Assembly: GCA_036501535.1 (NCBI GenBank)
Contig: DASYAE010000048.1
Coordinates: forward strand, 30,713-94,712
From: DASYAE01 sp036501535
GTDB lineage: Bacteria > Actinomycetota > Actinomycetes > Streptomycetales > Catenulisporaceae
Direction: 5' to 3'
Length of the DNA: 64,000 nt
The notes under the pieces: model-generated
Database searches by the model: none
The model's input: the letters and a program-made list of their open reading frames with translations, nothing else
Told to the model about the DNA's origin: nothing
Position numbers and translations under genes: made by a program
Shown here: positions 41,625 to 50,565 of the stretch, one piece after another
Layout: each line of letters starts with the position of its first letter
How positions within the stretch are numbered: the first letter of the stretch is position 1

Positions 41625-42891
41625 CCTCGACCTGGGCGGCCAGGTCTCGATCGGCCGGCGCACGGTCGCGATCGAGATCGACGACGAGCCGCTCTCGCTG
41701 CGCACGCCCTCGCAGGGCGACTACCTGAGCCGGTTCATCGCCTCGGCGAGCCGCCGCTCGGTGCTCGAGCCGGTCCGCGTCGATCGCAAAGGGCTGCGGC
41801 ACACGTACCGGATCCGGCCGGACTCCCGGTTCAGCGACGGCAGCGCGGTGCAGACCCGGCACGTGCTGGCGGCGATCCGGGCGGCGCTGCACGAGCCGGT
41901 CTGGCAGCGCTTCCTGACCTGCCTGATCGAGGTGCGCGGCAGCGGCGAGGAGGTGGTGCTGACCCTGAGCGAGCCGGCCGGCTACCTCCCGTCCCTGCTG
42001 GCCACGGTGGACTTCGCGCCGATCCCGGCGGAGTCCGGCGTCGGCAACGGGCCGTACCTGCCGCCGGTTCCGATGGACGGCGGCTACCTGCTGCGGCCGG
42101 CGCCCGAGGCCGCGGCCGACCGGACCGTCGCGGAGCTCTTTCTCACGGTGCAGCGGGACGTGGAGGGCGTCGTCGAACGCTTCGAGAGCGGCAAGGTGGA
42201 CGTGACCTGCAACACCGCGTTCCCGCTGAACCGGCTGCCCGACGTGCAGGGCGATGCGGCCTACCGCACGGCGCCGACCGGCATCACCGCGCGGCTCGAG
42301 CCGGTGCCCGGCAGCGATCTGGGGCTGACCGCGGAGCACCGCCGCGCGCTGGCCGGCGCGATCGACCGGCAGCAGATCACCGAGGTGCTCTACCGCGGCG
42401 TGCGGCCGGCCGAGCCGTGGCTGCTGCGGCCGCCGGCGATCGCGCCGGCCTTCCCGCGGCAGCTGGTGATCGGCTACCACGAGTACTACCCGAACCGGCA
42501 GATCGCCGAGCTGGTCGCGAAGCAGCTGGAGCGCGCGCTGGGGCTGGCCACCGAGCTGCTGCCGCTGGACTACGCGAGCGGCAGCGCGGCCGGCGCGGAC
42601 CTGCTGCTGGTGCTGCGCTACCCGGCCTTCAACCACCCGTACGCCGTCTTCGAGCCCTGCAACCTGTTCGTCGCGGACCCGAAGCTGGACGCGGCGCTGA
42701 CCGAGCTGCGGGCGCGGGTGGACTGGTCCGAGCAGACCATCCGGCAGGCGCTGATCCGGCTCGCCGAGGTGTGCCCGGTCGTCCCGGTCGTGCACATCGA
42801 CGGGCACTGGCTCGCCCGCCCCGGCCTGGCCGGCATCTCCCGCTCGATGCGCGGCGGCGCGTTCACCGGCCCGATCCGGAGGTATCGGTGA
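41611..42891 (+). CDS. Solute-binding-protein (SBP_bac_5) fold without signal peptide
   Basis: 426 residues. The order LRHTYRIRPDSRFSDGSAVQTRHVLAAIRAAL, VEVRGSGEEVVLTLSEPAGYLPSLLA, VGNGPYLPP and DLGLTAEHRRALAGAIDRQQITEVLY follows the oligopeptide-binding proteins of ABC importers, but the protein begins MATADLDLGG with no signal peptide, lipobox or membrane segment, so it should stay in the cytoplasm. It lacks a companion permease gene. Embedded between radical SAM and E1 genes with overlaps on both sides, it is more likely a peptide-binding or chaperone subunit of the maturation complex than a transport component. This is inference from topology and context. Confidence 0.75.
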   Translation: MATADLDLGGQVSIGRRTVAIEIDDEPLSLRTPSQGDYLSRFIASASRRSVLEPVRVDRKGLRHTYRIRPDSRFSDGSAVQTRHVLAAIRAALHEPVWQRFLTCLIEVRGSGEEVVLTLSEPAGYLPSLLATVDFAPIPAESGVGNGPYLPPVPMDGGYLLRPAPEAAADRTVAELFLTVQRDVEGVVERFESGKVDVTCNTAFPLNRLPDVQGDAAYRTAPTGITARLEPVPGSDLGLTAEHRRALAGAIDRQQITEVLYRGVRPAEPWLLRPPAIAPAFPRQLVIGYHEYYPNRQIAELVAKQLERALGLATELLPLDYASGSAAGADLLLVLRYPAFNHPYAVFEPCNLFVADPKLDAALTELRARVDWSEQTIRQALIRLAEVCPVVPVVHIDGHWLARPGLAGISRSMRGGAFTGPIRRYR

Positions 42892-44084
42892 ACGGGCTGG
42901 GCGTGGGCCTGGGCCTGGGCCTTGTCCGCGGAGGCTTGGGCGCAGGCGTGGGCGGGGGTGTCGGCTTGGCGGTCGGCACCGCCGCACCGGTGCGCGCACG
43001 CGCCCTGACCGTCTCGCCGGGCGTCAGCTGGCACCAGAAGAACGGCACGCTGTACGTGTACGGCGATTCTCTGCTCAAGGTCGAGCACTGTCCCAAGCGG
43101 GTGGTGGACTGCCTCGAGCTGCTGGAGACCGGAACCGCCGACTACCGGGAGCTGCGCGAGGAATCCGACGAGGCGTCAGGGCGCGTACTCGACCTGTTGG
43201 AGCGGATCGGGGCGCTGGTCCCGGGCAACTCCGGCCGATGGGCCGGGACCGCGGCGGAGCGGCAGGTGGACTACTTCACCGCGCTCGGCCGGGACGCCGA
43301 CGCGGCCCAGGCGCGGCTGGAGCAGGCGCACATCGCGCTGCTCGGCGTCGGCGGCGTCGGCGGAGCGGTGGCGGCGCACCTGGTCGGCGCCGGCGTGCGT
43401 CGCTATACCCTGATCGACCACGACGAGGTACAGCTCTCGAACTTCAACCGGCAGCAGCTGTTCAGCCGGGCCGACCTCGGCCGGCCGAAGGTGGCCGCGA
43501 CGGCGGACTGGATCCGGTCGCGCCGGCCCGGCGCGGAGATCGTCGAGGTCGAGGCGATGGCCGAGGATCCGGCGGAGCTGGCCGGGCACCTCCAGTCGGC
43601 CGACGTGCTGGTGCTGGCCGCCGACCAGCCGGCCGGGCTGATCGGGATGATCGCGGCGCAGGCGTGCCTCAGCGTGGGAGCCGCGTTGGTCATGGCCAGC
43701 TGCGGATTGCGCACGGCCAGCTACAGCCCGGTCATCCCGCCCGAGGACCTGGCCGACGAGATCGTCTCGATGCGCGCCGCGTCCCGGTTCGCCCCCGCAC
43801 CGCCGGCACCGCGCCCGATGTCGGCCTCCTTCGGCCCGACGAACACGATCGTCGGCGCCTACGCAGCACTCGAACTCCTGCACTATCTCGCCGGCGCGCC
43901 GGTGCGGTCCGCGACCACGGTGCTGAGATTCGGCGCGCAGGCCGCGCGACAGCGCGAATTCACCGCTCAGGCCGCGCAGCAGAGCGAAATTTCCGCTGCG
44001 CGGAGTTGGCAACCTGAGTGCAATGAGTCGGCAAAGTGGGCATTACAGCAACGAGGGGCGAACCAGAGGGGACCGGACACGTGA
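42888..44084 (+). CDS. E1/ThiF-like adenylating enzyme with possible recognition domain
   Basis: 398 residues from GTG 42888 (GGAGG five bases upstream, GTGA overlap with the preceding stop). Residues 1-33 are a Gly/Val/Leu repeat; 34-118 form a small domain (SWHQKNGTLYVYGDSLLKVEHCPKRVVDCLELLETG) like RiPP recognition elements; the ThiF domain has nucleotide loop GVGGVG (153-158), Asp177/Asp179, the Arg finger in NFNRQ (Arg188) and Lys201, so ATP-dependent adenylation looks possible. The paired CxxC zinc motifs of MoeB, ThiF and MccB are missing. MccB-type enzymes activate a peptide C-terminus; that would fit the Cys-terminated precursor. Confidence 0.8.
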   Translation: MNGLGVGLGLGLVRGGLGAGVGGGVGLAVGTAAPVRARALTVSPGVSWHQKNGTLYVYGDSLLKVEHCPKRVVDCLELLETGTADYRELREESDEASGRVLDLLERIGALVPGNSGRWAGTAAERQVDYFTALGRDADAAQARLEQAHIALLGVGGVGGAVAAHLVGAGVRRYTLIDHDEVQLSNFNRQQLFSRADLGRPKVAATADWIRSRRPGAEIVEVEAMAEDPAELAGHLQSADVLVLAADQPAGLIGMIAAQACLSVGAALVMASCGLRTASYSPVIPPEDLADEIVSMRAASRFAPAPPAPRPMSASFGPTNTIVGAYAALELLHYLAGAPVRSATTVLRFGAQAARQREFTAQAAQQSEISAARSWQPECNESAKWALQQRGANQRGPDT

Positions 44085-45616
44085 CCATCGAGATCCCACT
44101 GTTCCGCCCGGCCGACGCCGACTCGGACCCGGGGCAGCCGATCCGGCTGAGCGCCGGGCTCCAGCCGGTGGTGGCCGGGCTGAGCGAGCGCGGCCGCGAG
44201 GTGGCGCACATCTTCGGCATCGACGGCCCGCAGGCCGTGCCCGCACTGTTCTGCGACCTGCCGGTGCCGACCCGCGGCCTGGTGCTGATCTGCGGGCACA
44301 GCGGCGCCGGCAAGACCTCGCTGCTGGGCCGGCTGGCCGCGGAGCTGCCGGGCCTCCGCACACCCGCCGACCTGCCGCCGGCGGTCGGCCCGGTGATCGA
44401 CCTCTTCCCCGGCTCGGCCGCGGACGCCATCGCCTGGCTTGGCCGGTTCGGCCTGTCCGAGGCACGGGTCCTGATAACCCCGGCGCAGCGGCTCTCCGTC
44501 GGCCAGGCGCACCGGCTGATGCTGGCCCGGCTGCTGTGGGACCGGCCGGAGCGGGTGGCAGTGGACGAATTCCTCTCCACGGTCGACCGCACCACCGCGC
44601 AGATCGTCGCGCACGGCTTCCAGAAGGCGTGCCGCCAGTACGGCGTGACAGCGTTCTTGTGCACCGCGCACGACGACCTGGTCGACGCGCTCGACCCGGA
44701 CCACGTGGTCCGGCTCGACCTCGACGGCCGGCACGAGTCGGCGCCGCGGGAGCGGAACGGCGCGCCGCCGGCGGCCAGCGACGAGATCACCGTCGAGTCC
44801 GGCACGATCGAGGACTACCTGCCGCTCGCGCCGCTGCACTACCGGTTCGGCAGCGAGCCGGACGGCTTCTGGCAGGAGCTGGTGCACGAGGTGCGTATCG
44901 CCCGGTATCAGGATCGGGTGATCGCGGCGCGCCTGTTCAGCCGGCCGTTCTCCACGCAGTGGGAGCGCGTCGCGCTGTGCGGCGACCTGAATCGCAGTGT
45001 CCTGGTCCAGGAGCGCACCGTCGTGCACCCGGCCTTCCGCGGCATCGGCCTCACCCACCGACTCGGGCCGACCCGGGCCGCCGGGCACCGGCTGCTGTTC
45101 ACGCACTCGGCGATGGGCCGCTTCGTGCCCTTCCACGTGCACAGCGGCTTCGATCGGGTCGACCACCCCTCGGCCCGGCCGCTGCCGGCGCAGCTGGACA
45201 TGCTGCGGGTGCTGAAATACGGGCTGCCGGACGTGAATCCGAACTCGCTGGACTCGGTGCGCCTCGCCGTGGCGGCGCTGGCACCGTCGCACCGCGCGAA
45301 GCTGCTGGAATACGCGCAGCGGGCTTACATCGGGATGAACCTGCGCTTCGCCGAGTTCCTGGCGGGGCTGGCCGCAGTGAAGGTGGACCGGCTGCGGCTG
45401 ACCCAGCTCGCTTCGTTCCTGGCCGCGATCTCGGGCTCGGTGTCGGCCGACGACGCCGAGATGCTCGCCACGTTCGTCGAGAGCTGCGCGCCGTTCGAGG
45501 TGGCCGGGTTCGCCCGCGGCCTGAACGGACACCGCCTGTTCGGCTACAGCGCGAACGACGAATGGCTGATGCACAGCGCTCCCGATCGGGCGGCCGGGCC
45601 GGGGGATCCGCGATGA
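44081..45616 (+). CDS. ABC-type ATPase fused to acetyltransferase-like domain
   Basis: 511 residues from GTG 44081, overlapping the E1 stop (GTGA) and preceded by AGAGGGG; an ATG at 44036 is an alternative. The N-terminal ATPase is complete: Walker A GHSGAGKTS (72-80), signature LSVGQ (138-142), Walker B VAVDEF (159-164) and switch His197. No membrane segments occur. The C-terminal half has a GNAT-like region (EVRIARYQDRVIAARLFSRP...ERTVVHPAFRGIGLTHRL, about 275-335) and then a helical tail. As I recall, a COG (ABC-type ATPase fused to predicted acetyltransferase) has this design. It may acylate or load the peptide in an ATP-dependent way. Confidence 0.75.
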   Translation: MTIEIPLFRPADADSDPGQPIRLSAGLQPVVAGLSERGREVAHIFGIDGPQAVPALFCDLPVPTRGLVLICGHSGAGKTSLLGRLAAELPGLRTPADLPPAVGPVIDLFPGSAADAIAWLGRFGLSEARVLITPAQRLSVGQAHRLMLARLLWDRPERVAVDEFLSTVDRTTAQIVAHGFQKACRQYGVTAFLCTAHDDLVDALDPDHVVRLDLDGRHESAPRERNGAPPAASDEITVESGTIEDYLPLAPLHYRFGSEPDGFWQELVHEVRIARYQDRVIAARLFSRPFSTQWERVALCGDLNRSVLVQERTVVHPAFRGIGLTHRLGPTRAAGHRLLFTHSAMGRFVPFHVHSGFDRVDHPSARPLPAQLDMLRVLKYGLPDVNPNSLDSVRLAVAALAPSHRAKLLEYAQRAYIGMNLRFAEFLAGLAAVKVDRLRLTQLASFLAAISGSVSADDAEMLATFVESCAPFEVAGFARGLNGHRLFGYSANDEWLMHSAPDRAAGPGDPR

Positions 45617-45632
45617 ACGAGGCGAACCCGCG

Positions 45633-46943
45633 ATGATGAGCGAGGCGAACCCGGCCGGTGTGAAGGCCGTCGTCCGCCCGTTCTTCGTCTACGCGGTCTT
45701 CACCAACGCGGTGTTCCAGCGCGGCGTGTTCGTGCTCTTCCTCGCCGCGCGGGGATTCTCGGCGGCACAGATCGGGGTACTGCAGGCCGCGCTGTACCTC
45801 ACGGCCTCGTTCGCGGAGATCCCGACCGGCCTGTTCGCCGACCGCTTCGGCCGGCGCGCCAGCGTCATGACCGGCCAGCTGCTGGTCGCGGCCGGGCTGG
45901 CCGGCCAGGTGTTCGGGCACGAATTCGGCGTGTACCTCCTGCTGTTCGCGGCGATGGGGTTCGGCAACGCGCTGGCCTCGGGCGCGGAGACGGCGTTGCT
46001 GTACGACCTGCTGCGCCGCGAAGGACTGCAGGGTTCGTATATGTGGGTGAACTCGCGGTACACGGCGATCGGCTCGACCGTGATGGCCGTCGCGATCACC
46101 GTGGGCGGCCTGCTGCAGGCGATCTCCTGGGCAACGGTGTACATGGGCTCTGCCGCCGCAACGGTCATCGGCGCGCTGGTGCTCTTGCGGGTACCTGAGA
46201 TACGCGGCGCGGAGGTCGCAGACCTCGATGAGGACCCGGCCGAACAGGCTGACGCCAACGCCAACGCCAACGCTGACGCCGACGCCGAGACCGCACGAGC
46301 CGCGGGTCCCGCCAACGGCCTGCCGGTGCGCCGCGTGATGACGCTCTCGCTGTTGCTGCTTATCGCGGCCTCAGGCCTCATGCACGCAACGGCCACGCCG
46401 TATTTCATCTTCAGCCAGGACGTGTTGCACAGCCAGGGAGCCCCGGCCTTCGCGGTCAGCGCCATCATGGCTGCCGCGTACCTGCTCGGCGGCGGCGCAC
46501 CGCTACTCGCCGCGCGCGCAAGCAGGATGGGCATGCGCAGGATGTTCCTGTGCACGGTCACGCTGTTGTGCGCAGCGCTGGCGGTCACTGGTCTGCGTAT
46601 CGTGCCCCTGACAGTGGTCGTGTTCCTCGTCGTGGCCACGATCCCCGACATCACGGCTGTGGTGCTCGACACGTACTTCCAGCAGTCGGTGTCCTCGAGG
46701 CACCGCGCGCGATGGCTGTCCACGATCAGCTTCGTCGAATCAGGGCTCATCGGCGTGGGATACCTGGGCCTCGGCCTGTCGTTCGACGCCTTCGGCCCCT
46801 CCGGCGGCGCGGCAGCGTACGCCGTCGTACCGGCCGGCGCGATCGTGCTCGGACTCGTCGCCTTCGCCGCTCGGCAGGGCGCACCGCGGCTGTCGGAGGC
46901 ACCGCCAGCTGCGGTGGCGGAAGCCGTCGTCGCCGCACCATAG
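45633..46943 (+). CDS. MFS exporter of the peptide cluster
   Basis: 436 residues, 12 predicted helices. A-motif GLFADRFGRRASVMTG between helices 2 and 3. The central loop contains an Asp/Asn-Ala repeat (QADANANANADADAETARA) from a GACGCC/AACGCC repeat. It ends the co-directional operon 16 bp after the ATPase-GNAT gene, so export of the finished peptide, or self-resistance, is the natural inference. The start region repeats the preceding gene's end (GATGA(A/G)CGAGGCGAACCCG occurs twice). It converges on the SARP gene with only 11 bp between stops and no visible terminator. Confidence 0.85.
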   Translation: MMSEANPAGVKAVVRPFFVYAVFTNAVFQRGVFVLFLAARGFSAAQIGVLQAALYLTASFAEIPTGLFADRFGRRASVMTGQLLVAAGLAGQVFGHEFGVYLLLFAAMGFGNALASGAETALLYDLLRREGLQGSYMWVNSRYTAIGSTVMAVAITVGGLLQAISWATVYMGSAAATVIGALVLLRVPEIRGAEVADLDEDPAEQADANANANADADAETARAAGPANGLPVRRVMTLSLLLLIAASGLMHATATPYFIFSQDVLHSQGAPAFAVSAIMAAAYLLGGGAPLLAARASRMGMRRMFLCTVTLLCAALAVTGLRIVPLTVVVFLVVATIPDITAVVLDTYFQQSVSSRHRARWLSTISFVESGLIGVGYLGLGLSFDAFGPSGGAAAYAVVPAGAIVLGLVAFAARQGAPRLSEAPPAAVAEAVVAAP

Positions 46944-46954
46944 GCCGAGCCGTG

Positions 46955-49900
46955 TTAGGTGTTGCCGTTCCGCGCGGCACCAGCGTCGGGCGGGTCGAGT
47001 TGCGCGAGACGCGCCTGGACCCGCTCGACCCCAGGCCGCACTCCCAGGCGCTGGAAGATCACGAGGGCTTGGTTCAGATGTGCTGCTCCGCCCTCGACGT
47101 CGGCCTCGCCGAGCAAGCACTCACCAATGCCCTCCAGAGCCATGGCCTCATCGTCCGGCTGCTGAACGTCGCGGGCCAGACCCAGCGCCGCGCGATGCAG
47201 CGCACACGCCTGGGCCAGTTCGCCGGTTGCGGCGATCACGGAGGCATACGGGTTCAGCGCCCGCGCCTCGCCGCCGCGCGAACCGGACTCCCGGTAAAGC
47301 TCCAGGGCCGCCTCCAGATCCTGCTTGGCAGCCGCCAGATCCCCGGCCAGACGCCGCGCGGCGCCGAGTTCGGTCAGCGCCTCGGCCTGGCCGTGGACAT
47401 TGCCCAGCTCCCGATACAGCGTCAGCGCCGCACGCAGGTGCCGCATGGCGCCGGCCAGATCGCCGGTCAGCCGCCGCACCACGCCCAGTCGGGCCAACGC
47501 GCATGCCTCGCCGTGCCGATCACCGAACCCACAGCTCAGTTCCCAGGCAGACTGCAGATCCCTCGACGCGCCCGGCAGGTCGCCGGTCATGTACCGCACC
47601 GCGCCGAGGTACGTCAGCGCATTGGCTTGACCGAGTCGATCCTCCAGATGGCGGTACAGCTCTCGCGCCGTATGTAGGTCGCGCGTCGCGGAGACGTACT
47701 CGCCGGTCAGGTGGTGCACGACACCAATGTAAGTCAGCGCATAAGCCTCACCATGCCGGTCGCCCAACCCCTCATATAGCTCTCGCGCCGCGTCGAGGTA
47801 GTGCACCGCGTCCTGGTAGCGACCGGTCAGGCGGGCTACCGCGCCAAGCTGAGTCAAGGTGTACGCCTGGCCGGGACGCTCCCCGAAGTCCCGATAAAGC
47901 ATCCAGGCGCGGCGCAGATCGCGGGCTGCGTCCTGACAGTGTCCGGCCAGCCGCCGGACGGTTCCGAGTTCGGTGAGCGCATCGGCTTGACCGAGTCGGT
48001 CGCCGAGATGCTCGGCGGCGGTGAGGGACATCGCGTGCACAGTGAGGGCCTGCGTCCAGGGGCCGTCGGTACGCAGCAGACCGGCCAGGCTTGCGCCGAG
48101 CGCGACGACCTGCCGGTCCCGGCCCTGCTGCGCGGCCAGTTTGAGACAGGAGACGATGTTGGCGCGCTCGGCACGCAGCCACGCGCGGGCCTGATCGGCG
48201 TCCGACACGGCAGGTGTGTGCGCAGGAACGCGCTCTCGTGCCAGCGTCGGGGCACTGCGGGCGCAGTTGGCCTGAGCGAGCGCCGCAGTGCGATGGTAGT
48301 AATCCAGCAGCCGTTCGACGGCATCGGCGCGTTCCCGGGCGCTGTCGCGCTCGGCCAGCGCACGGGCGTGACGGCGAGTCAGGTCGTGCATCACGTAGCG
48401 GCCCGGCTTCTGCTCCAGCAGTAGGTTGTGGTCTACCAGATCCCGCAGAAACCGCTCGCTGACGACGGGGTCGAGGTTCAGCAGCGCTGCCGCGGCGAAT
48501 GCGTCGATATCGGGGCCGGGGATCACGCCGAGGCGGCGGAAGAGCCGTTGGCGATCCTTCGCCAGGGTGCGCAGGGAGAGGTCGAACACACCGGTCAGTT
48601 CGCGGCCCCCGTCGGAGAAGCCGTCGAGTTCACCGCCGGGTCGGAACTCGGCGAGCCGGTCTGCGAGCCGCTTCAAGTCCCACGCTTCGTTGCGGCGGAC
48701 CAAAGCACCCGCAATGCGCAGCGCGAGCGGCAGTCGGCCACACAGGAGGGCGACGTGCTCGAGCATCGGATCATGCGCAGCACCGGCATCAAGCATCGCG
48801 ACGCCGCGAAGCAACTCGACTGCATCAGGCAGCGGCAGCACGCCCAATGGCAGTGGATGCGCGTCATCAAGGGACTTCAGCCGCTTGCGGCTGGTGATCA
48901 GGACCAGACATCCAGCCGCTGCGGGGAGGAGCGGGCGCACCTGCTCCTCGTCGGCAGCGTTGTCGAGCAGGATCAGGGTGCGCGTACCGGCGAGCCGGTC
49001 GCGGTAAAGCGCGGCGCGCGCGTTAAGTCCCATCGGGATCTGCGCCGGCGGTACGCCGAGCCGCCGCAGGATCGAGGCGATGACGTCCGCAGGTTCGCGT
49101 GGCTCCATGCCGCGGGTGCATCCACGCAGCTCGAGGAAGATCTGACCATCCGGGAACCGGTCGGCGAGCTGGTGCCCGGCGCGCACGGCCAGCGCTGTCT
49201 TCCCGACCCCGGCCATTCCGTCGATTGTGCAGACTGCGACGGCGCCCGGCGCATCGGCGGCACCAGTACGTGCGGCCAGGGCGAGCAGTTCGCCGAGTTC
49301 TGCGTGCCGGCCGGTAAACGCACTGGTGTCTGGGGGCAGTTCACGCAGTCTGCGGCGAGGTGGCGCCGAGCGCGGCGCAGGGTTCCTCAGCGCGGCGGCT
49401 TGGGCGGTGCGCAGCTCGGCTCCGGGCTGTTTGCCGAGCTCGATCAAAGCCGCGCTGGCGGCCGCGGCAATGTCGGCGGCGCGTGAGGGCTCACCAACGC
49501 CGATAAGCGCCCGAACCAGCACCGCGGTCAGGTTCTCCCGATCGGGCGTCGGCTGGTGTTCCCGCAGCAGTGCCATAGCCTCGTCGGGACATCCGGCGTC
49601 CAGCTCGATGCAGGCCAACCGTTCGAGCGCGTCGAGCCGCCAGCCCTCCAACGACGCGGCCTCGGCGCGCAGCCGCGCGGATTCGAGGTCCGCCAGCGCG
49701 ATCGTGTTGCCATGCCACAGGTCCAGCGCCTCCCGCAGGCGGGTCGCAGCCTTTTGGTCCTCACCCTCGGCGCGATCCCGGTCGGCTTGGCGGACCAGCG
49801 CCTTGAGCCGGTGGGCGTCGACGACGAGCGGATCGCATTCGGCGCGGAATCCCGGCCGCATCGAGCGCAGGCGAATCCGGTCGTCGGCCGGGGCGAGAGT

Positions 49901-50155
49901 GGCGCGCAGCCGACTGAGGTAACTGCCGATCAGGTTCTCCGCCGTGCGCGGGGCGTCCAAGCCCCAGAGCGCTTCGATGACGGTCTGCTTGGGCAGGGTC
50001 TGGCCCGGGTGCAGCAAGAGCGTCACGAGCACGCTTTTCTGCAGCGTACCGCCGATCTCCAATGCGTTTCCCCGGCACAGCACCTGGACTGTGCCGAGCA
50101 GTCTGACCTCGAAAGCTGGTTCCCCGTCGCCGCCACCGGCGGCCGATTCCCCCAT
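46955..50155 (-). CDS. Large SARP regulator (AfsR-like: SARP, BTAD, NB-ARC, TPR)
   Basis: 1066 residues. SARP winged helix (about 15-105: VRLLGTVQVL, LLLHPGQTLPKQTVIEALWG, LIGSYLSRLRATL), bacterial transcriptional activation domain (about 110-245), NB-ARC ATPase with Walker A GMAGVGKTALAV near 313 and LILLDNAADEEQV, then about ten TPRs from residue 690 (units like GRYQDAVHYLDAARELYEGL). The TPR region is a set of about 120-bp DNA repeats. SARPs activate secondary-metabolite genes by binding 11-bp-spaced direct repeats; such repeats lie before the peptide operon this gene faces. It has a good GAGGGG ribosome site and starts at ATG 50155. Confidence 0.9.
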   Translation of the reverse strand: MGESAAGGGDGEPAFEVRLLGTVQVLCRGNALEIGGTLQKSVLVTLLLHPGQTLPKQTVIEALWGLDAPRTAENLIGSYLSRLRATLAPADDRIRLRSMRPGFRAECDPLVVDAHRLKALVRQADRDRAEGEDQKAATRLREALDLWHGNTIALADLESARLRAEAASLEGWRLDALERLACIELDAGCPDEAMALLREHQPTPDRENLTAVLVRALIGVGEPSRAADIAAAASAALIELGKQPGAELRTAQAAALRNPAPRSAPPRRRLRELPPDTSAFTGRHAELGELLALAARTGAADAPGAVAVCTIDGMAGVGKTALAVRAGHQLADRFPDGQIFLELRGCTRGMEPREPADVIASILRRLGVPPAQIPMGLNARAALYRDRLAGTRTLILLDNAADEEQVRPLLPAAAGCLVLITSRKRLKSLDDAHPLPLGVLPLPDAVELLRGVAMLDAGAAHDPMLEHVALLCGRLPLALRIAGALVRRNEAWDLKRLADRLAEFRPGGELDGFSDGGRELTGVFDLSLRTLAKDRQRLFRRLGVIPGPDIDAFAAAALLNLDPVVSERFLRDLVDHNLLLEQKPGRYVMHDLTRRHARALAERDSARERADAVERLLDYYHRTAALAQANCARSAPTLARERVPAHTPAVSDADQARAWLRAERANIVSCLKLAAQQGRDRQVVALGASLAGLLRTDGPWTQALTVHAMSLTAAEHLGDRLGQADALTELGTVRRLAGHCQDAARDLRRAWMLYRDFGERPGQAYTLTQLGAVARLTGRYQDAVHYLDAARELYEGLGDRHGEAYALTYIGVVHHLTGEYVSATRDLHTARELYRHLEDRLGQANALTYLGAVRYMTGDLPGASRDLQSAWELSCGFGDRHGEACALARLGVVRRLTGDLAGAMRHLRAALTLYRELGNVHGQAEALTELGAARRLAGDLAAAKQDLEAALELYRESGSRGGEARALNPYASVIAATGELAQACALHRAALGLARDVQQPDDEAMALEGIGECLLGEADVEGGAAHLNQALVIFQRLGVRPGVERVQARLAQLDPPDAGAARNGNT

Positions 50156-50565
50156 GTTCCGCCCCTCGTCATCGACTCATTTTTCGCTGAGGTGAGCAAT
50201 TGTTCCGTGAGGTTTTGATACGCGGTACCACCCGATCAGGCGGCGCAGGGAGCATATGCGGGGCGCGCGTATCAGCCCTCCGCCACGAAGTAGGCATGAC
50301 GTGGGCGCGCAGTGGTGCGCGCGAGTCTCAGATCACCGGATTGCGGTGTCACTGCAAGCGGTTTCCGCACCGGCGGTGTCGTTTCGACCGGGGGCGCGAA
50401 ATCGCGGCGAGCCGGTCCGCGGATATCCGCCGATCGCCGGCGCCCCTGTTGCCGGGTGCTCTCGCCGGAATTCGACACGCCGACTTGACCTGCGATTCTC
50501 CGAGTCATCCACAAGATCCGAAAATGGGCTGGTCGGGGACGGCGCGGCTTTGCCAGACTCTGGGC
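50156..50565. other. Divergent promoter region SARP/hen1
   Basis: 410 bp without a gene. GAGGGG (minus strand) before the SARP start is visible; no repeat, operator or terminator was recognised. The + frame that spans it into hen1 is an artefact of GC content. Confidence 0.5.

Noticed and set aside
43001..44084. Calling the E1-like protein a tRNA-modifying or molybdopterin E1 (MoeB/ThiF)
   Set aside because: No ThiS/MoaD-like gene is near, the zinc cysteines are missing and an extra N-terminal domain is present; peptide-cluster context fits better.
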